Source of the DNA: Trichobilharzia szidati
Lineage: Eukaryota > Platyhelminthes > Trematoda > Strigeidida > Schistosomatidae
DNA: 64,000 nucleotides
Assembly: GCA_944472155.2 (NCBI GenBank)
Contig: OX235272.1
Coordinates: 14,988,354 to 15,052,353 of the forward strand
Direction: 5' to 3'
This document shows, one piece after another, positions 1-11,811 of this stretch. Position 1 is the first letter of the stretch; every line of letters begins with the position of its first letter. The notes under the pieces are model-generated. The model saw only the letters and a list, made by a program, of their open reading frames with translations. It was not told where the DNA came from and did no database searches. A program made the translations under genes and the position numbers.

Positions 1-310
1 AGGGACGCCAGTTTACAAGCATCATCAATATGATAAATTAAATATACGATTAGTAAGCATATTCAATAACAATTTAGTATAATACATATTTTTTCCTACC
101 TATGTAGGACACATCAATTGTACAGGCATGGATAAGTATTATTTAAATTACATAAATTTGGTTTATGGTGAAATTACATGGTTGCAGTCGTTTTGTCTTT
201 GGTTTGTGGAAACAAAATGATAACTAGTCATTAAGTGGAGCACATCAAGAAATATAGAAATATTGTCTCAGTAGAACAAGTACTTTGGGTTTAAGTGGGA
301 GAAACTTGCA
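1..310 (+). repeat. Dispersed repeat copy, 5' end cut by window
   Basis: It starts AGGGACGCCAGTTTACAAGC and aligns with 11812-12165, including ATGGATAAGTATTATTTAA and CACATCAAGAAATATAG. Many small differences suggest an old copy. Confidence 0.6.
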
Positions 311-424
311 TTTATAATTGACGTATTTTGAGTAACTATCAACATATTTCATGTCCGGGTTTGGGTTATGTAGACGAAACATGTGCGAAGTGGAATTTAT
401 TTACTTTAACTCCTGCATAAATTG

Positions 425-1390
425 CAGCTGAGGTATAGAAAATTCAACTGACAGCAATGGATGCTGTTTTTAGAAATGTTTTGAATATTTTAAAGGAAAA
501 CCAGCTTTCAATCCATCACTACACGGATTCCTCATAAAGAGATCATGTGTGACCTGTCACATAGACTTTTTCAACGAAGTTACACGAAGTAGGGACAACA
601 GAGAACTGGTAATTGTGCTATATTTCGATATAACAAAAGCCTTCGACAGAGTTCGCCATAATCTGTTAGTCAGCAGGTTATGCTCACTAGGAATATGTGA
701 CCCTCTCCTGAGCTGGATAAAATCATTTCTCCGTGGTCGAAGTTAGACAACGAAGTTTGGCTCGATAATCTCAAGGCCTAAACCAGTAAGTAGTGATTTA
801 ATCCAGGGAAATGTATTACGCCTACTCCTATTCATAATATATATATAAACAGTATCTGTGAATGCTTTAGTGTAGATAAACCAATACTATATGCAGATGA
901 CTTAAAAGTGACCTATAAATGCAAGCACACAGATCTTGGAATAACAGTAAACGCCATAAAGCAAGAGTTAGAAAAAATGGATAGATGGTGTGACACCTGG
1001 CAACTCCAGTTTTATGTCTAAAAATGTGGCTGGCTCTGCATACTTTGCATAGATGGAATATCATAATTGATACCCTAGGACTAGAAACACTATGGCTAAG
1101 ACGCCTGAGACTAAACTTAAAACTTTACTATAAGCTTCCAAACCACCTAGTTTTTACCTCTACTAATGGCACTCGACTTTCAGATGACAATGGCTACAAA
1201 CTAAGACATACTAAGTGTACAGTAGCTATCGAACAATGAAAAAACAGCCACCAGGCAAAAGTTTTACTTGATTAGGTATGCACAGATATGGAATAAACTA
1301 CCAGTGGAAATGCGTCAAGCAAAATACATTGGCCTCCTTCGAAAAGGTGCTTAATGACAAACTACAAGAGTTTGCAAACGATAGTAGTTC
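425..1390 (+). mobile_element. CR1/Jockey-type retrotransposon fragment (RT part)
   Basis: A non-LTR reverse transcriptase remnant. The frame at 549-746 carries TCHIDFFNEVTRSR and the motif-A segment YFDITKAFDRV. After a stop and a frameshift, about 870-910 reads KPILYADDLKV, the YADD active site. A post-RT tail follows with stops to about 1390. The same protein family is seen at 5640-5830. It is interrupted at 1391 by a solo LTR, and a few bases after 1731 may continue it. It is not functional. Confidence 0.75.
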
Positions 1391-1727
1391 TGTGGTGAGA
1401 GGTGTCTACCAGCCAAATTGGTAGACAGTAATTTACGTCAATGTTTACGTTCTCAAGATTTGTCGTGAGAAAATCTGAACAAAGATTGATTCAAAACCGA
1501 CTACAGCAGACTTTACGTAGGCGGATACAGTTAACATATAGATGATCTGACATTCAAGAAACAGTCACAAAGAGATGAAAGATTAACTTTACGTGAGAAA
1601 CAACCAATCGGAAGACTGTGTTTGTTTGCTTAACTATCCATAATAATGTACATGAAAACATATATAAATATGCGTTGATTTCCTTAATAAACGATCTGTT
1701 GCCTGGCCCTTGTCTTCTGTTGTTACA
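1391..1727 (+). mobile_element. Solo LTR with 4-bp target duplication
   Basis: A 337-bp unit that begins TGTGGTGAG, ends TTGTTACA, and is flanked by GTTC at 1387-1390 and 1728-1731. It contains ATAAATATG and AATAAA signals near 1670-1690. A second, interrupted copy starts at 43496. The TG...CA ends and the 4-bp duplication fit a Ty3/gypsy-like LTR; the family is unknown. Confidence 0.7.
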
Positions 1728-1915
1728 GTTCTCCTCAACGCGGTACGTTCAACGTTTGCGTTACATTTTTGCGTGATTCGTTACATAAAATTTATCCTGC
1801 TGTAATACTTGCACAAGCACTACACCTCCTCCATACCTATAACCATTAACTCTTATAGCAAATAGTTATGGTTAATCAAAGTTGAAAGCAACGAACTCAA
1901 TCCCCCGTAAAACTG

Positions 1916-3420
1916 ATGACTAATTTTACGTCCTTGATTGCTACATCAAGCAACACACTCCCTACAAATGGTTATAGTGAGCCACATAACTCACTTGTAT
2001 GTCGTAAGCGTCGAGCTGAAACTGAGGATAAAACTGTACGACAGCTAGTATTAGCACTACTCCTAAAAATTCAGTACCCTCTGCTCATACAGAAACCCTT
2101 CCTACACCTTATGTGCTTATCGAAAAACTCCAGCCTCCAAGCTCTGTTTCAGTACTATCTTCAGAAACAGAACTTCTAAAGTTGTCTATAGGAGAACTTA
2201 AGGCCGAGTTAAGAGAAACAAAAACAATAAGCCAGTAAATCCTGGAATTTCTGAAACCAATACCAAAATATCCAAATTATCAGATCAAATCAGCGATATC
2301 ACATCGCATGTCTGTGAACTGACACCTTTAACTATCCTCATGAAAACTGTAGACCTTAACAAACTTGACACGGAATCGGTATCTAAAGTAGATAACCTGA
2401 TTAACTTTGTTACTACAGAAGTAACAAAACGACTCGACGCTAAACTAAATGCTTTTGTCTACAACGTTCCGGACAATGAGGCACTAAAAAAGGTACAGCG
2501 CATCTTACTTAGTGAGGCGAAAATGTCCAACTCCAAGACTAAGTGCTATAGGCTGAAGAAGAGTCAACATGAAAAGTGTTGTCCTATTCGCTTTCACTTC
2601 GAAACACCGGCAGACGCCAGAAAATTCATCCACTCGCAACACGCCCTATCGCAAGGAAGAAACTACAAACTAATAAAGGTTGCGGTGCACAAGACAGTCA
2701 TAGAAAGGCGCGCATACAATTATCACACTAAGCCTAATTGTGAAATAAATAACAGGGCATTGCAAGCAGCAATCATACCCAACCCTTTGAGAGATACCGT
2801 GGAATCCACCGCAACCACCCCTCTCAAACCACACAGAATTATCTTCTCAGAGAGCGACACCAACCGAAAGGTCACTAAATTGTAATCAAATAGCTATTAA
2901 AACCATACCACCTATCACCGTAGATATAGACATGTCACTAAATAATCCCAGAAAAAATGTCGAAATCCCCCGCAAGTCAACCCTGTCCTCTCTTAGCCAT
3001 AAGTCCATTGGTAAAAACAGGAAAATATGACCCCAGTTCATGCCAACAACAACAATGGTCAATAGTATTGGCACCCACAACGTGCGAAATAGCACCATGG
3101 CACAAACTGATAACCAACGCCACAACAATGCCACCCTCAAAAGTACAAGTAGCAATAATCAGAACTCGACCACCAACAACTCAAGGCATTCACAGTATGG
3201 CACACAAATAAATTTTGATCGGATATATGGTACAAGTCTGCTGGGAACTAACCCACAAAGCAGTACACACGAAACCCATACAAGGACACAACTAGTACCT
3301 AACAATAGGTGGAATAATAAACCATGGTCTTCACAAGGTCCCAATCATTTTTTATCCCCTGCGTCCCTGTCAGCGTTGAAAAAACAGCTGGTAGGGATGT
3401 TGACACTCCTAAACAACTAG
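1916..3420 (+). pseudogene. ORF1 of the CR1/Jockey element (frame-broken)
   Basis: Open pieces lie at 1916-2179, 2340-2885 and 3040-3420, in different frames. The middle piece (181 codons) is Lys/Asn-rich with LNKLDTESVSKVDNLINF, then TKCYRLKKSQHEKCCPIRFH, a pattern like the RNA-binding part of LINE ORF1 proteins with paired Cys. The last piece is Asn/Thr-rich and overlaps the start of ORF2. I recognise no catalytic domain. Confidence 0.5.
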
Positions 3421-4089
3421 TGCTGGCTCCCCCCTTGCATAAAAATAGGAACAGTGTAGTGCACCCGCATCCACTAAGCACGCTTGATACATGCACAAGT
3501 TTAGGTCAAGTAAAGATCCCTACCCACGTCTCCAGCTTAACTAAAAATAAAAATGCCTTAGCCTATAGCAAATCCAGTACTCCAACGTTTAATTCTTCAC
3601 CGAAAACAGCACACACCAACTCGATAGACATAGATGAGGATGATGTAGAAACCCCTCTTAACATAGGGTCGTCATGTCAAACAGTACTACTGGGTGCTGA
3701 ACCACATTCGGGGCTGATTAACGAACTTAAATACTTCAAATGCTATTTCAAATCTCATCTTTACCTGATCCTCATAAATTCTAGATCTGTTCTTAATAAA
3801 CTACCGATGCTCAGAGCATTCACAGTAATATACAAACCCCCTATAATTGTCATCACTAAATCCTGGTGTAATTCGAACATACTGGATGAGGAGATAAGCT
3901 TAGATAACTACACACACTTTCGGTGTGACAGGGAAGGTGGTAAGGGAGGGGGTTGTCTCATGTACTTTCTGAATGCACTTACTGTATCACAGCTAGAAAG
4001 TAGTACACTTAACATGCCTGAGACTTTATGGGTTAACATACACTTAAATAACGCAATAGCATTAATTGGATGCACCTACAGAGCACCTG
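3324..4089 (+). CDS. ORF2 5' part: endonuclease N-terminal half
   Basis: After a low-complexity leader, the AP-type endonuclease starts at about residue 147: LYLILINSRSVLNKL, VIVITKSWC (catalytic T-x-S/E-x-W segment), DNYTHFRCDREGGKGGG, and ALIGCTYRAP. The normal Glu of the TE-W motif is Lys here, which would damage catalysis. The frame ends within an inserted SINE and resumes exactly at 4334, in frame, if the SINE and one target copy are ignored. Confidence 0.75.
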
Positions 4090-4321
4090 TGCGTCGGTGG
4101 CATAGCGGTTATGATGCTCGCCGACCATGCACATGGTCCTCGGTTCGATCCCCGGCCAACGACGCACTCCTTCACCTCGCTAAGCCAGAAATAATACTGG
4201 TAAAGTGGAAAGGTTGGACGTGAGGCTAGCAACCTCATCCTGTAAAAATAAACACTGCTAAAGAAACTTCAAGCCACTAGCTTGAAGCCCTATGTTCCAC
4301 TGGGAACGTGAAGGAATAACA
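4090..4321 (+). mobile_element. tRNA-derived SINE inserted in ORF2
   Basis: It starts with a tRNA-like head: GCGTCGGTGGCATAGCGG (A box) and GGTTCGATCCCCGG (B box). A body and a 3' tail follow, with TGAAGCCCTATGTTCC and GGGAACGTGAAGGAATAA. Target duplications ACAGAGCACCTG lie at 4078-4089 and 4322-4333. Other copies are at 38661, 42185 and 47465. Confidence 0.88.
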
Positions 4322-4333
4322 ACAGAGCACCTG

Positions 4334-6081
4334 GTACCTTTAATAATTACGAGACCCAACTTACTAACACTCTGGAACAGTTACCCACCCTACACTACGA
4401 TCATAAGATCCTATGTGGAGACTTTAGCTTACCAGAAATCAACTGGGAAATACCCACAGGCCCAACTAAATTTGATAAGTTCTTAGGCACACTGGATATA
4501 CTTGGCTGGAAACAAACTGTTACAACCCCTACAAGAGGTAATAACGTACTAGACTTAATCTTCTGCCACAATATAAGTCCCCTTTCTACCCTAATAGGTT
4601 CTGAGTTTCCAGGGAGTGACCACAAAACAGTGCTGTGTGCACTGCCACTTCCGTCAAGTAGCAATGCAGCCCATACCCCTACTTCACAACAAATAACTTA
4701 CAGGAACTACAGTAAGGCAGACTGGACTCCAGTGAAATCAGTGCTAAGATCCTCAGAATGGAGAGAGTGCTTCTATACTGATAGCCTCTCGAAAGCTCTA
4801 GACATCTTTTACTTTAACTCCAACACATGCTTAGATGCTGTCATCCCACTTCAAACACTAAAGTTTTCCCCACATAGAAAGTCATTCATAAAGCCAAAGG
4901 ATCGTAGGAAACTGAAGAGACTGTCAACAAGTTACTTCAGACGACACGACTTTAGTACACTAGGGTCAATACTTAGTACTCTTAGCTCCATCTCGCAAGC
5001 TCATAACTTGCGTATGAGAAATGAAGAATGCACCGCACTAGCCAGCACCACCAGAGTAGGTGCTCTCACAGAAATCCTAAAGAAACGAATGAATCGCCAA
5101 AGTCATAAAATTTCTCTCCTTATAAACAGGGGTGAACTATACAGCAACCATGCAGACATGTGTGAACTGTTTAACGAGACGTTTGCAGCGAACTACCTTA
5201 ATCCCACAAGTCCACTTCTCGGTTTACAATCTACAATAGAACTCCCTTCTTCTTCAACGCTGAAACAAATCAGTACAGTTCATTTCACTTATTCTAATAT
5301 TAGCCAAGCCATTAATACCCTTAAAAGCTCTAGTAATGCTGTTACTGACGGTATACCATCGTATCTTTATAAACACGGTGGTTCTGACATTTCCTTTTTA
5401 TTATTTAAGATCTTTACAATGTCCCTAGAAAACCATACCTACCCAGATAAATGGAAAACCACATTTATAGTACCCAGACACAAATCCGGATCAACAACTG
5501 AAGTCAACAGCTATAGGCCAATCAATATTACACCCATAGTATCTAGAATCATTGAACGAATAGTTAAAGATGATATTCTCAAACATATGCTCAGCTGCAA
5601 TATTCTAAGTCCCAACCAACATGGATTCCTAAAATCCAAATCATGCATTACCTGTCACCTTGACTTCTTCAACTATATAACTAGCAGCCGAGACAAACAA
5701 CAACTAGTACTAGTCGTCTACTTCGAAATCTCCAAAGCCTTTGACCGCGTTGACCATTTGCTTCTAATAAGTAATCTGAACTTCTTAGGAATACGTAACC
5801 CATCATTAGGATGGATTGAATCACCGGAAGGCTCTTACAACCTTCGTAACCAAACGTGCACAGTATCTAGGAAAAACTGTAAGACTGCGCTCCGTGCAAA
5901 CTTCTTCATAGTCATGTATTCTAAGATCTGGAACAGTTTACTCCTAGAAATAAGGACCTGTCACTCTATTGTAGCCTTCAAACGCTTGCTATATATACTG
6001 TTTCATCCCAGTGACTATGCCAATCAGACCGCACCCCTTATTTCTAGAACGCATCAGCCATTAGAACACTATAACGCCTAG
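4334..6081 (+). CDS. ORF2 3' part: endonuclease C-terminal half, RT, deleted to tail
   Basis: In frame from 4334: ILCGDFSLPEINW (endonuclease), GWKQTVTTPTRGNNVLDLIF and the catalytic SDHK at about 4615. The linker follows, then RT motifs from about 5340: SNAVTDGIPSYL, FIVPRHKSGS, NSYRPINITPI, ILSPNQHGFLKSKSC and YFEISKAFDRVDH (motif A, first catalytic Asp). After LGIRNPSLGWIES the frame switches to the tail, EGSYNLRNQTCTV. About half of the RT, including YADD, is absent. It ends at 6081. Confidence 0.8.
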
Positions 6082-6100
6082 ACTCACTTCTAAATATTAT

Positions 6101-8280
6101 GACACTAAATAAACTAAATAAGACTTCGCAAAAATACATGAAAACACAACTAGAATATAGGAAATGTTTACTATACGGTTATATATATTTATAAACATTT
6201 ATATATACATAAAAACATTAATGTTCTTTTCATGTTCACATACTTTCTCTTTCTGATATTCTGTTGCTGAGCGTACTCCTCTATTTACCTCCTGGCTGAG
6301 GTCGAACAACCCTACATTTAAACTGAAATGACCATTTAAGTAAATTCAAACTCAAATTCCATGAACGATCCGGTGCTACCATTTGAAAATGCTGGCCAAC
6401 ATTCTGTACAAGGAGTATTCTTGATCTGAAATAAAGAAGCAACTGGTTTTCAAACAGTTTTCGATGTATTACTCAACTTACATGTACAGTCTGTCATGCT
6501 GACATATATGGCGCCAATGGATAGTTCTAGAATCGACCTCGGCCCCATTCCATGCAGTAAAACAACCTGACATAACCTTATCTAGTTTTCGCATCCACGA
6601 TCATATTTCTTTCCTATCATAAAACTACGATTAGACTGCTTAAAAAAAGGAATAAATACATCACTGACCTCAAAATAATACATCAATTAACTTTAACTCA
6701 AGGATGCTGTTCACAACAAAGTTATATAGGAGAACTGACTTCAAGCTTTATTTTTCCCAGATATTTGTATTACATTCATCTGACATCTGGGTTTTTGTTA
6801 ATGCGAAGACAATATTTCTATATCTCTTTATGTTACACACACAGACTATATTGCAGACTGTTCCGATTGACTCTAATGTCAGAAAGGACAAACAGATTGT
6901 AAATTCACCATACATCGAAATATGTGTAATTTATATAATAACTTATCCATGTCTGTACAATTGGGATGTTCCTGCATAAACAGGAATAAATATATATGTT
7001 AGTTCCTATCTGAGAGCCTCCGAAATTATAGGTCCATTTAATGTATAAGCTTAAATACTACACCTGTTGTTTTTTGCCTATATTTATAATTCTAGATAAA
7101 ACATTAACGGTTAAGATACGTATCCTCAAACAGACAAGAAATTTCGTTTGTAAAACTTCTACCCAACACGATAAGTGGAATAAAATGGACATAAACCGAC
7201 AACATGAAAAAGGTATAACTCACCACAACATCACATGGACAGATGTACGCTCGTTGGGCACCATATATACCTCACCAACTGCAACCCACCTTTCCTTAGA
7301 TAATGTGATGAACTTATATCCATAATGTTGCTGAGCAGTTAATATTCTCAACTCCTGTCGGAACAGCTGAAATTCATAAACCTTTCTCACGCTAAGAAAT
7401 TAACCACGAGCAGTAGAAATCCATTAATTAATGCGTCTAAAGCTTATGTATATTTACTCCCAACAATGACATTGCAGATCAAATGAGATAAACATATCAC
7501 TGATTTCAAAATGACACATCAATGAACTATAATTCAAGGATTCTGCACACAACGAAGTTATGTATGAAAATTGACCTCAAGCTTTATTTTTTTCCCAGGC
7601 ACTTATAATCCATCCACCAAAGACCTGGTTTTTTTGTTAATGCGAAGACAATACTTCTGTATTTCCTGATGTGTTGCACTCACTGACAATCTAGGAGATT
7701 TTTCCAACTGTGCACAGAAATGATTGCATATAGAAGAAAAGCCTGTTTTATACTACTGGGATTAACATTCATCGAGTGTATGCATAATCACCAGCGAACA
7801 TGTAAAGCGTATCTTGTTACCGCCTGTAAGTTTTGATTGAATTATATGGTTCTATTTCTGTAACAATTTGATTATGCCTGTAAACTGGCGTCCCTCATGT
7901 ACTGTATTATGAGAGTAAATTTATTTATTTAATAGTTATGGGCGTTATTTCTAATTGAGACCGACAGAGAAATGAGCTCTAAGTCCTTCAAGTAGCTTCA
8001 TTAACTGGCTTCCGAGAACACTGTAGTTATTATGAGGTAATTAGTGATTGAGGAATTCAGAAGAATGAGACTAGAAATTGGCTACGGAATTTATCTTCCT
8101 AATGATTTGTAATGATTCTTTTTCTGTGGTGAATGACATTGGGTGATGAATGCTCTTCAGAGTTTTTCAGAGTTTATGAAACTGAAGTTGGAGTTTGACT
8201 GCCATTCTATGCACCGTTCAGTGACGACGTGTAGAGTTACAGTTTGACCAACGCAAGATTTGATTTCCCCGAATCCAGTT
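6101..8280. other. AT-rich interval, no gene seen
   Basis: No coding frame is supported. Two pieces of the CAGTTTACAGG repeat family lie at about 6660-6830 and 7495-7905. The rest, including 6101-6650 and 7910-8280, shows only AT-rich unique-looking sequence. Confidence 0.5.
7495..7905 (-). repeat. Dispersed repeat with GGACGCCAGTTTACAGGC terminus
   Basis: On the minus strand this begins GAGGGACGCCAGTTTACAGG and ends near the AAGCTT / GGGAAAAAAATAAAGCTTGA block. Copies are at 1-310, 11812-12165, 12258-12345 (+) and, partly, 6660-6830, 20290-20440 and 22622-22775 (-). It looks like a short non-autonomous element about 330-400 bp long; the superfamily is unknown. Confidence 0.6.
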
Positions 8281-8284
8281 TGTT

Positions 8285-9350
8285 ACAGTCGGTCAGGATG
8301 AAGATGGCCTAATATTATGCCAGGCTTGAATAATAGCATGATTCCTCGCCAGTCCTTACAGGGGCCTAAGTCACCCTTCTCTGGTGGTTTAACAAGACAA
8401 CCTTCATCTCAGTTTATAAATACCTTCCCTCCCTTCTGATTTTCTTGCGATAATGTCAAGAGCTTCCAGGTTTCGTCTCTTCTATCAATGCAGATCGGTT
8501 GTACACCTCTCTCTGAACATCACATTCAGAGAGTTCGAATGTTCTCCCACGCAGATTTTCTCAATGGCACCACGCTTTGTTTCCAACTTTGCTCCGATGA
8601 CGGCAGTAAAGATATCGTTTGCAATCTTGTCCTTCAGTTTCTGAGTGTTGAACTTGGACTGCGGTCCGTCTCTAGCTGTTTTGAGGGTTCTTCAGATTGA
8701 TCTTCAAGATTCTTAGGATTAGACAATGGCCTTGGCCGATATCTGCTGCGCATCTCAACTTTGTGTCCAGTAGGCTCCGCCTCCACTTTCTTAAGTTTGA
8801 GATGAAGTCCGTCTGGATTGTGTTGTGTCAGGTGAGATCCGTGTTGTCATGTATTTATCTTTGAGTTTGTACATTCCGCCTTCAACTATCAAATCACTGA
8901 AGCCACAGAAGTCTGTGAAGATTTCTCCATTATGATTCATTTCGTCGACTCATTATGGGTTCTTTTGTTGTATTGTCTGCTTTCTGTTCGGTTGGTTTTC
9001 AAATCGCCATTTGGGATGTTGTCCACTGCTGTTTCCAGTTATCCATGGAGATCTCCCATCTTCCCTTGTTCTGCTTTGTCTGTGGGCGCGTAGCATTGGA
9101 TGATCGTAACCTCCCTTCCTTTCGAGTTGAATCTTGTTGTAATGATCTTGGATGAGGTTAGTCCCCAGTGCATAAGAGCTTTGATTGATGTTGGTGACAT
9201 CATGACAGCCACTTCCTCAGTGTGCTCATGGTAGTAGTCTGGGTGACCTGAGTAGATTACTGACCCTCCAAATAACGTTCTCAATCGTCCGAAACCCCTC
9301 CACCTGCCCTCACAGATTTCAAGCGATTCCACAACATATGTTCTCGTTTC
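8285..9350 (-). mobile_element. RTE-type retrotransposon fragment, endonuclease region
   Basis: The minus frame at 9332-9039 reads EEVAVMMSPTSIKALMHWG, SSKIITTRFNSKGREVTIIQ and CYAPTDKAEQ, the mid part of an RTE endonuclease. Further on, about 8960-8800 reads NGEIFTDFCGFSDLIVEGG and KDKYMTTRISPD, its C-terminal part, with stops. Probably the same SR2-like family as the copies at 36, 51, 61 and 63 kb, but from the 5' half, which those lack. Confidence 0.7.
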
Positions 9351-10340
9351 TCCGGTTAACTGAACAGCCTTCCCACCCTCCTACATGGTATGAATATTCC
9401 AAATGTCAACGTTTATTTTGCTTCATTAAAAAAGGCACGTCGGCTGACTGGCTTCCTGAAGGGTTCCACCGGCCCGCATCATTCCGTCTCTCCGACACTA
9501 CCGAACAATTAATTTTTTATATTTTTGTAGCTACTGGATTGACTTTCTGGAGTACGGTAGCTAGCCCTACATCTAGCCTTCCTTCTTTTCCTGGGCTTAA
9601 AACTAGCCAGAAAACTAGGCAGTTTTTATTACGTTATAGCTACCTGCAATTCATTATTTTGGTTTTTCAGTCATTCATCCGGACTTGTTATCCGCAAGTA
9701 CACTTTGGCTTAGTATGTATTTTCTCGAATCTCCCATTCACCTTTCATGAAATCTAACCTTGGAGGGGTTACACTATAGAAATCTAACAGGCGCGAATGC
9801 GTCCATGACCTAGGGACTATCTGTAAGTGCCAGAGAGTGAAACCAGGTAAATGACACTGCATCCCCGAAAATTGTTGAATGAAGTCCTACCTTACTAAGC
9901 AGGATATCTGGTTAGTTTTAAATTAGTTCAGGGAAGGATTAAGGTTAGATTCAGGCTAGGATAGGTTGGGGTTAGATTAACATAATTAGGGCGATATTGG
10001 TGTCCAGTGTGTGGATTTGGTTAAGGTAAGATTGGGTTTAGAGTCACGCCTCTTCCCTGTCTAAAGTTTAGCTTTGCCCTGATTTTAAACTTACGGAGTA
10101 GGTACTTGGACACGAAAGCTGTATCACTTGGATTCTGTTGACGAAACTTGGAACCATGGTTTTCTCAACTAGAGCACTACTTCGGCAGTAACACAATTGA
10201 GCCTGAGAACGCCAGGCATAAGGACTTGTGCTTTTTAGTTATTTGGGTGCACTATGAGAACTTCTCAACAGATCTGATAGGAATTCCCAGTCAGCATTCT
10301 TATAGTCCCTATATTGAAAGTGCACCGGAGAATTTTTAGG
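9351..10340. other. Interval without supported gene
   Basis: A 139-codon open frame at 9338-9757 shows no family I recognise and is probably chance. GGTTAGATT-like stretches at 9920-10040 are irregular. Nothing else was seen. Confidence 0.4.
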
Positions 10341-10351
10341 TGTGTATTTAG

Positions 10352-10542
10352 TTCCATTATGGGTAAATTTTTATTTTGGTAGAGTCTCACAGTGTTATAC
10401 AGTAATATTTACTGATGACGTTTCGAGCACAAACTATTGCTTATTGATTATGAGCAATAGTTTGTGCTCGAAACGTCATCAGTAAATATTACTGTATAAC
10501 ACTGTGAGACTCTACCAAAATAAAAATTTACCCATAATGGAA
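10352..10542. repeat. Near-perfect 190-bp palindrome
   Basis: Arms at about 10352-10444 and 10450-10542 are almost exact inverted copies around a loop of only a few bases. The arm contains CTGATGACGTTTCGAGCAC. The 13-base word TGTGTATTTAGTT occurs at 10341-10353 and again at 10590-10602, which may be a target duplication around the insertion. Confidence 0.9.
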
Positions 10543-10571
10543 TTACACTCTACCACAGTGCCCAAGTTTTA

Positions 10572-11175
10572 TTCTTATATCAATGATACTGTGTATTTAG
10601 TTGTTGGTCGGAGGGGTAGCGTGCAGTACAATATGTTGTGATCACTGTTATCGAGTTTGTTTCTCACCTCTATCGAGATGGGCTCTATTTTATGACAGAG
10701 GATTAAGTCAAGAGTATTTTTGTTTCTTGTAGGGAGGCGTACGCACTGGTTCCATCCGCCTACGTCTATACCTTGTAGTAGCTCGTCATGGATTCTAGTC
10801 CCCGTACAGGTATCCCAGTTTACTCCAGGTAAGTTGAAATCGCCACAGATTACTTTGTAGTCGAAGTCCAGCGTAGCTACATGCTCTAGTATTTCTCCAA
10901 TAGTTATCTCAGTCATTTCAGGGCTATTAGGTGGGTCTGTATACACATCCCACGATAATTTTATTTTCGTTTTTGTGGATGCTTACCCACTTAGATTCTG
11001 GGAGTTTGTCAGTAGTTGGGTTATTGAAAGTATCGGAGTCAGTGGATTTAGAGGCATATATTAAGCAGCCGCCTCCCCTTTTGTCAACTCTATCGTTCCT
11101 ATAGATGTCGTAGTTGTCTGTTACTAGCTTTGAGTCAGGTATATCAGTAGTAAGCCAGGTTTCAGTCACCATTAT
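10572..11175 (-). mobile_element. CR1/Jockey-type endonuclease fragment
   Basis: Minus frames 11172-10927 and 10946-10575 together give VTETWLTTDIPDSK (catalytic TE-W), DIYRNDRVDKRGGGCLIYAS, VGCVYRPT, VICGDFNLPGVNWDT, TRNKNTLDLILC and NSDHNILYC (catalytic SDH). One frameshift near 10940 separates them. The catalytic residues are intact, unlike the copy at 3.3 kb. No RT follows, so it is a fragment. Confidence 0.85.
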
Positions 11176-11189
11176 TAGTGTTGGCCGTT

Positions 11190-11810
11190 CTATATATAGT
11201 CAAATTGGGTATTAATTTAAAATGAGCGATTTATTGTATGATTTTGACATCATTTTTATCGTATGTAACACCAGATGTGAATTAAACTGAATGCAGATTA
11301 GTATTGGTTATTGTCACGCAGATTTGTTTTACTGCACCCAAGTCAGCCGGAGCCCGCTATTTGTCACTACATGGTTGGTCAGTAAGAGTAAGTTGTTTAA
11401 CACATAGAAATCTATGTGTAAGCCATTTTAGTTCATTGACAGTGCTTGTATAGAATGCTGTACAGCTTCTTGTTATGATGACAGTGGATATTCCGAGTAT
11501 GCTGGGTCATTACTAGCCAAACCTTGAAGGAAGATATATGAGTAAGTGATTTCAGTTGTTTCTCAGCTTCATTCTGGGTGCAGATCAATGCAGCTTCTAC
11601 TACAAGGCAAATAGAAGAGAAGAGGCGAGCAGCAAAGTACCAGAGGGCAGAGAAAAAGTATGTGGAGTGGAACATATATGTTTATAGTCGTTGTACATTG
11701 TAATTTAGTGAAAAGTATATATTTCTACGAAGTCTTTTTATGCATATATGTGACTGGTTTATTTAAACTTTTTAGAGAAATAATAATAGTATATTCTCAT
11801 TTTTGTACAT
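11190..11810. other. Interval without supported gene
   Basis: An 80-codon minus frame at 11675-11433 has no recognisable motif. Nothing else was seen. Confidence 0.4.
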
Positions 11811-11811
11811 G

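Larger units (their letters stand above)
1890..6100 (+). mobile_element. CR1/Jockey-type non-LTR retrotransposon, internally deleted
   Basis: The longest element in the window. ORF1 remnants run from 1916 to about 3420. ORF2 opens at 3324, with an endonuclease and the N-terminal half of the RT. A SINE splits the endonuclease at 4090. The RT breaks at about 5823 inside the region after motif A and jumps to the C-terminal tail, so the YADD motif is lost. The open frames suggest recent activity by trans-complementation, or recent decay. The 5' limit is uncertain. Confidence 0.75.

Noticed and set aside
4091..4165. Functional tRNA gene
   Set aside because: The head is tRNA-like but sits in a SINE with a LINE-like tail and a target duplication; the anticodon arm is not convincing.
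9338..9757. 139-codon open frame as a gene
   Set aside because: No domain, no repeat relatives, composition like neighbouring noncoding DNA.
9940..10040. Interstitial telomeric repeats (GGTTAG-like words)
   Set aside because: The words are irregular and not in a TTAGGG array.
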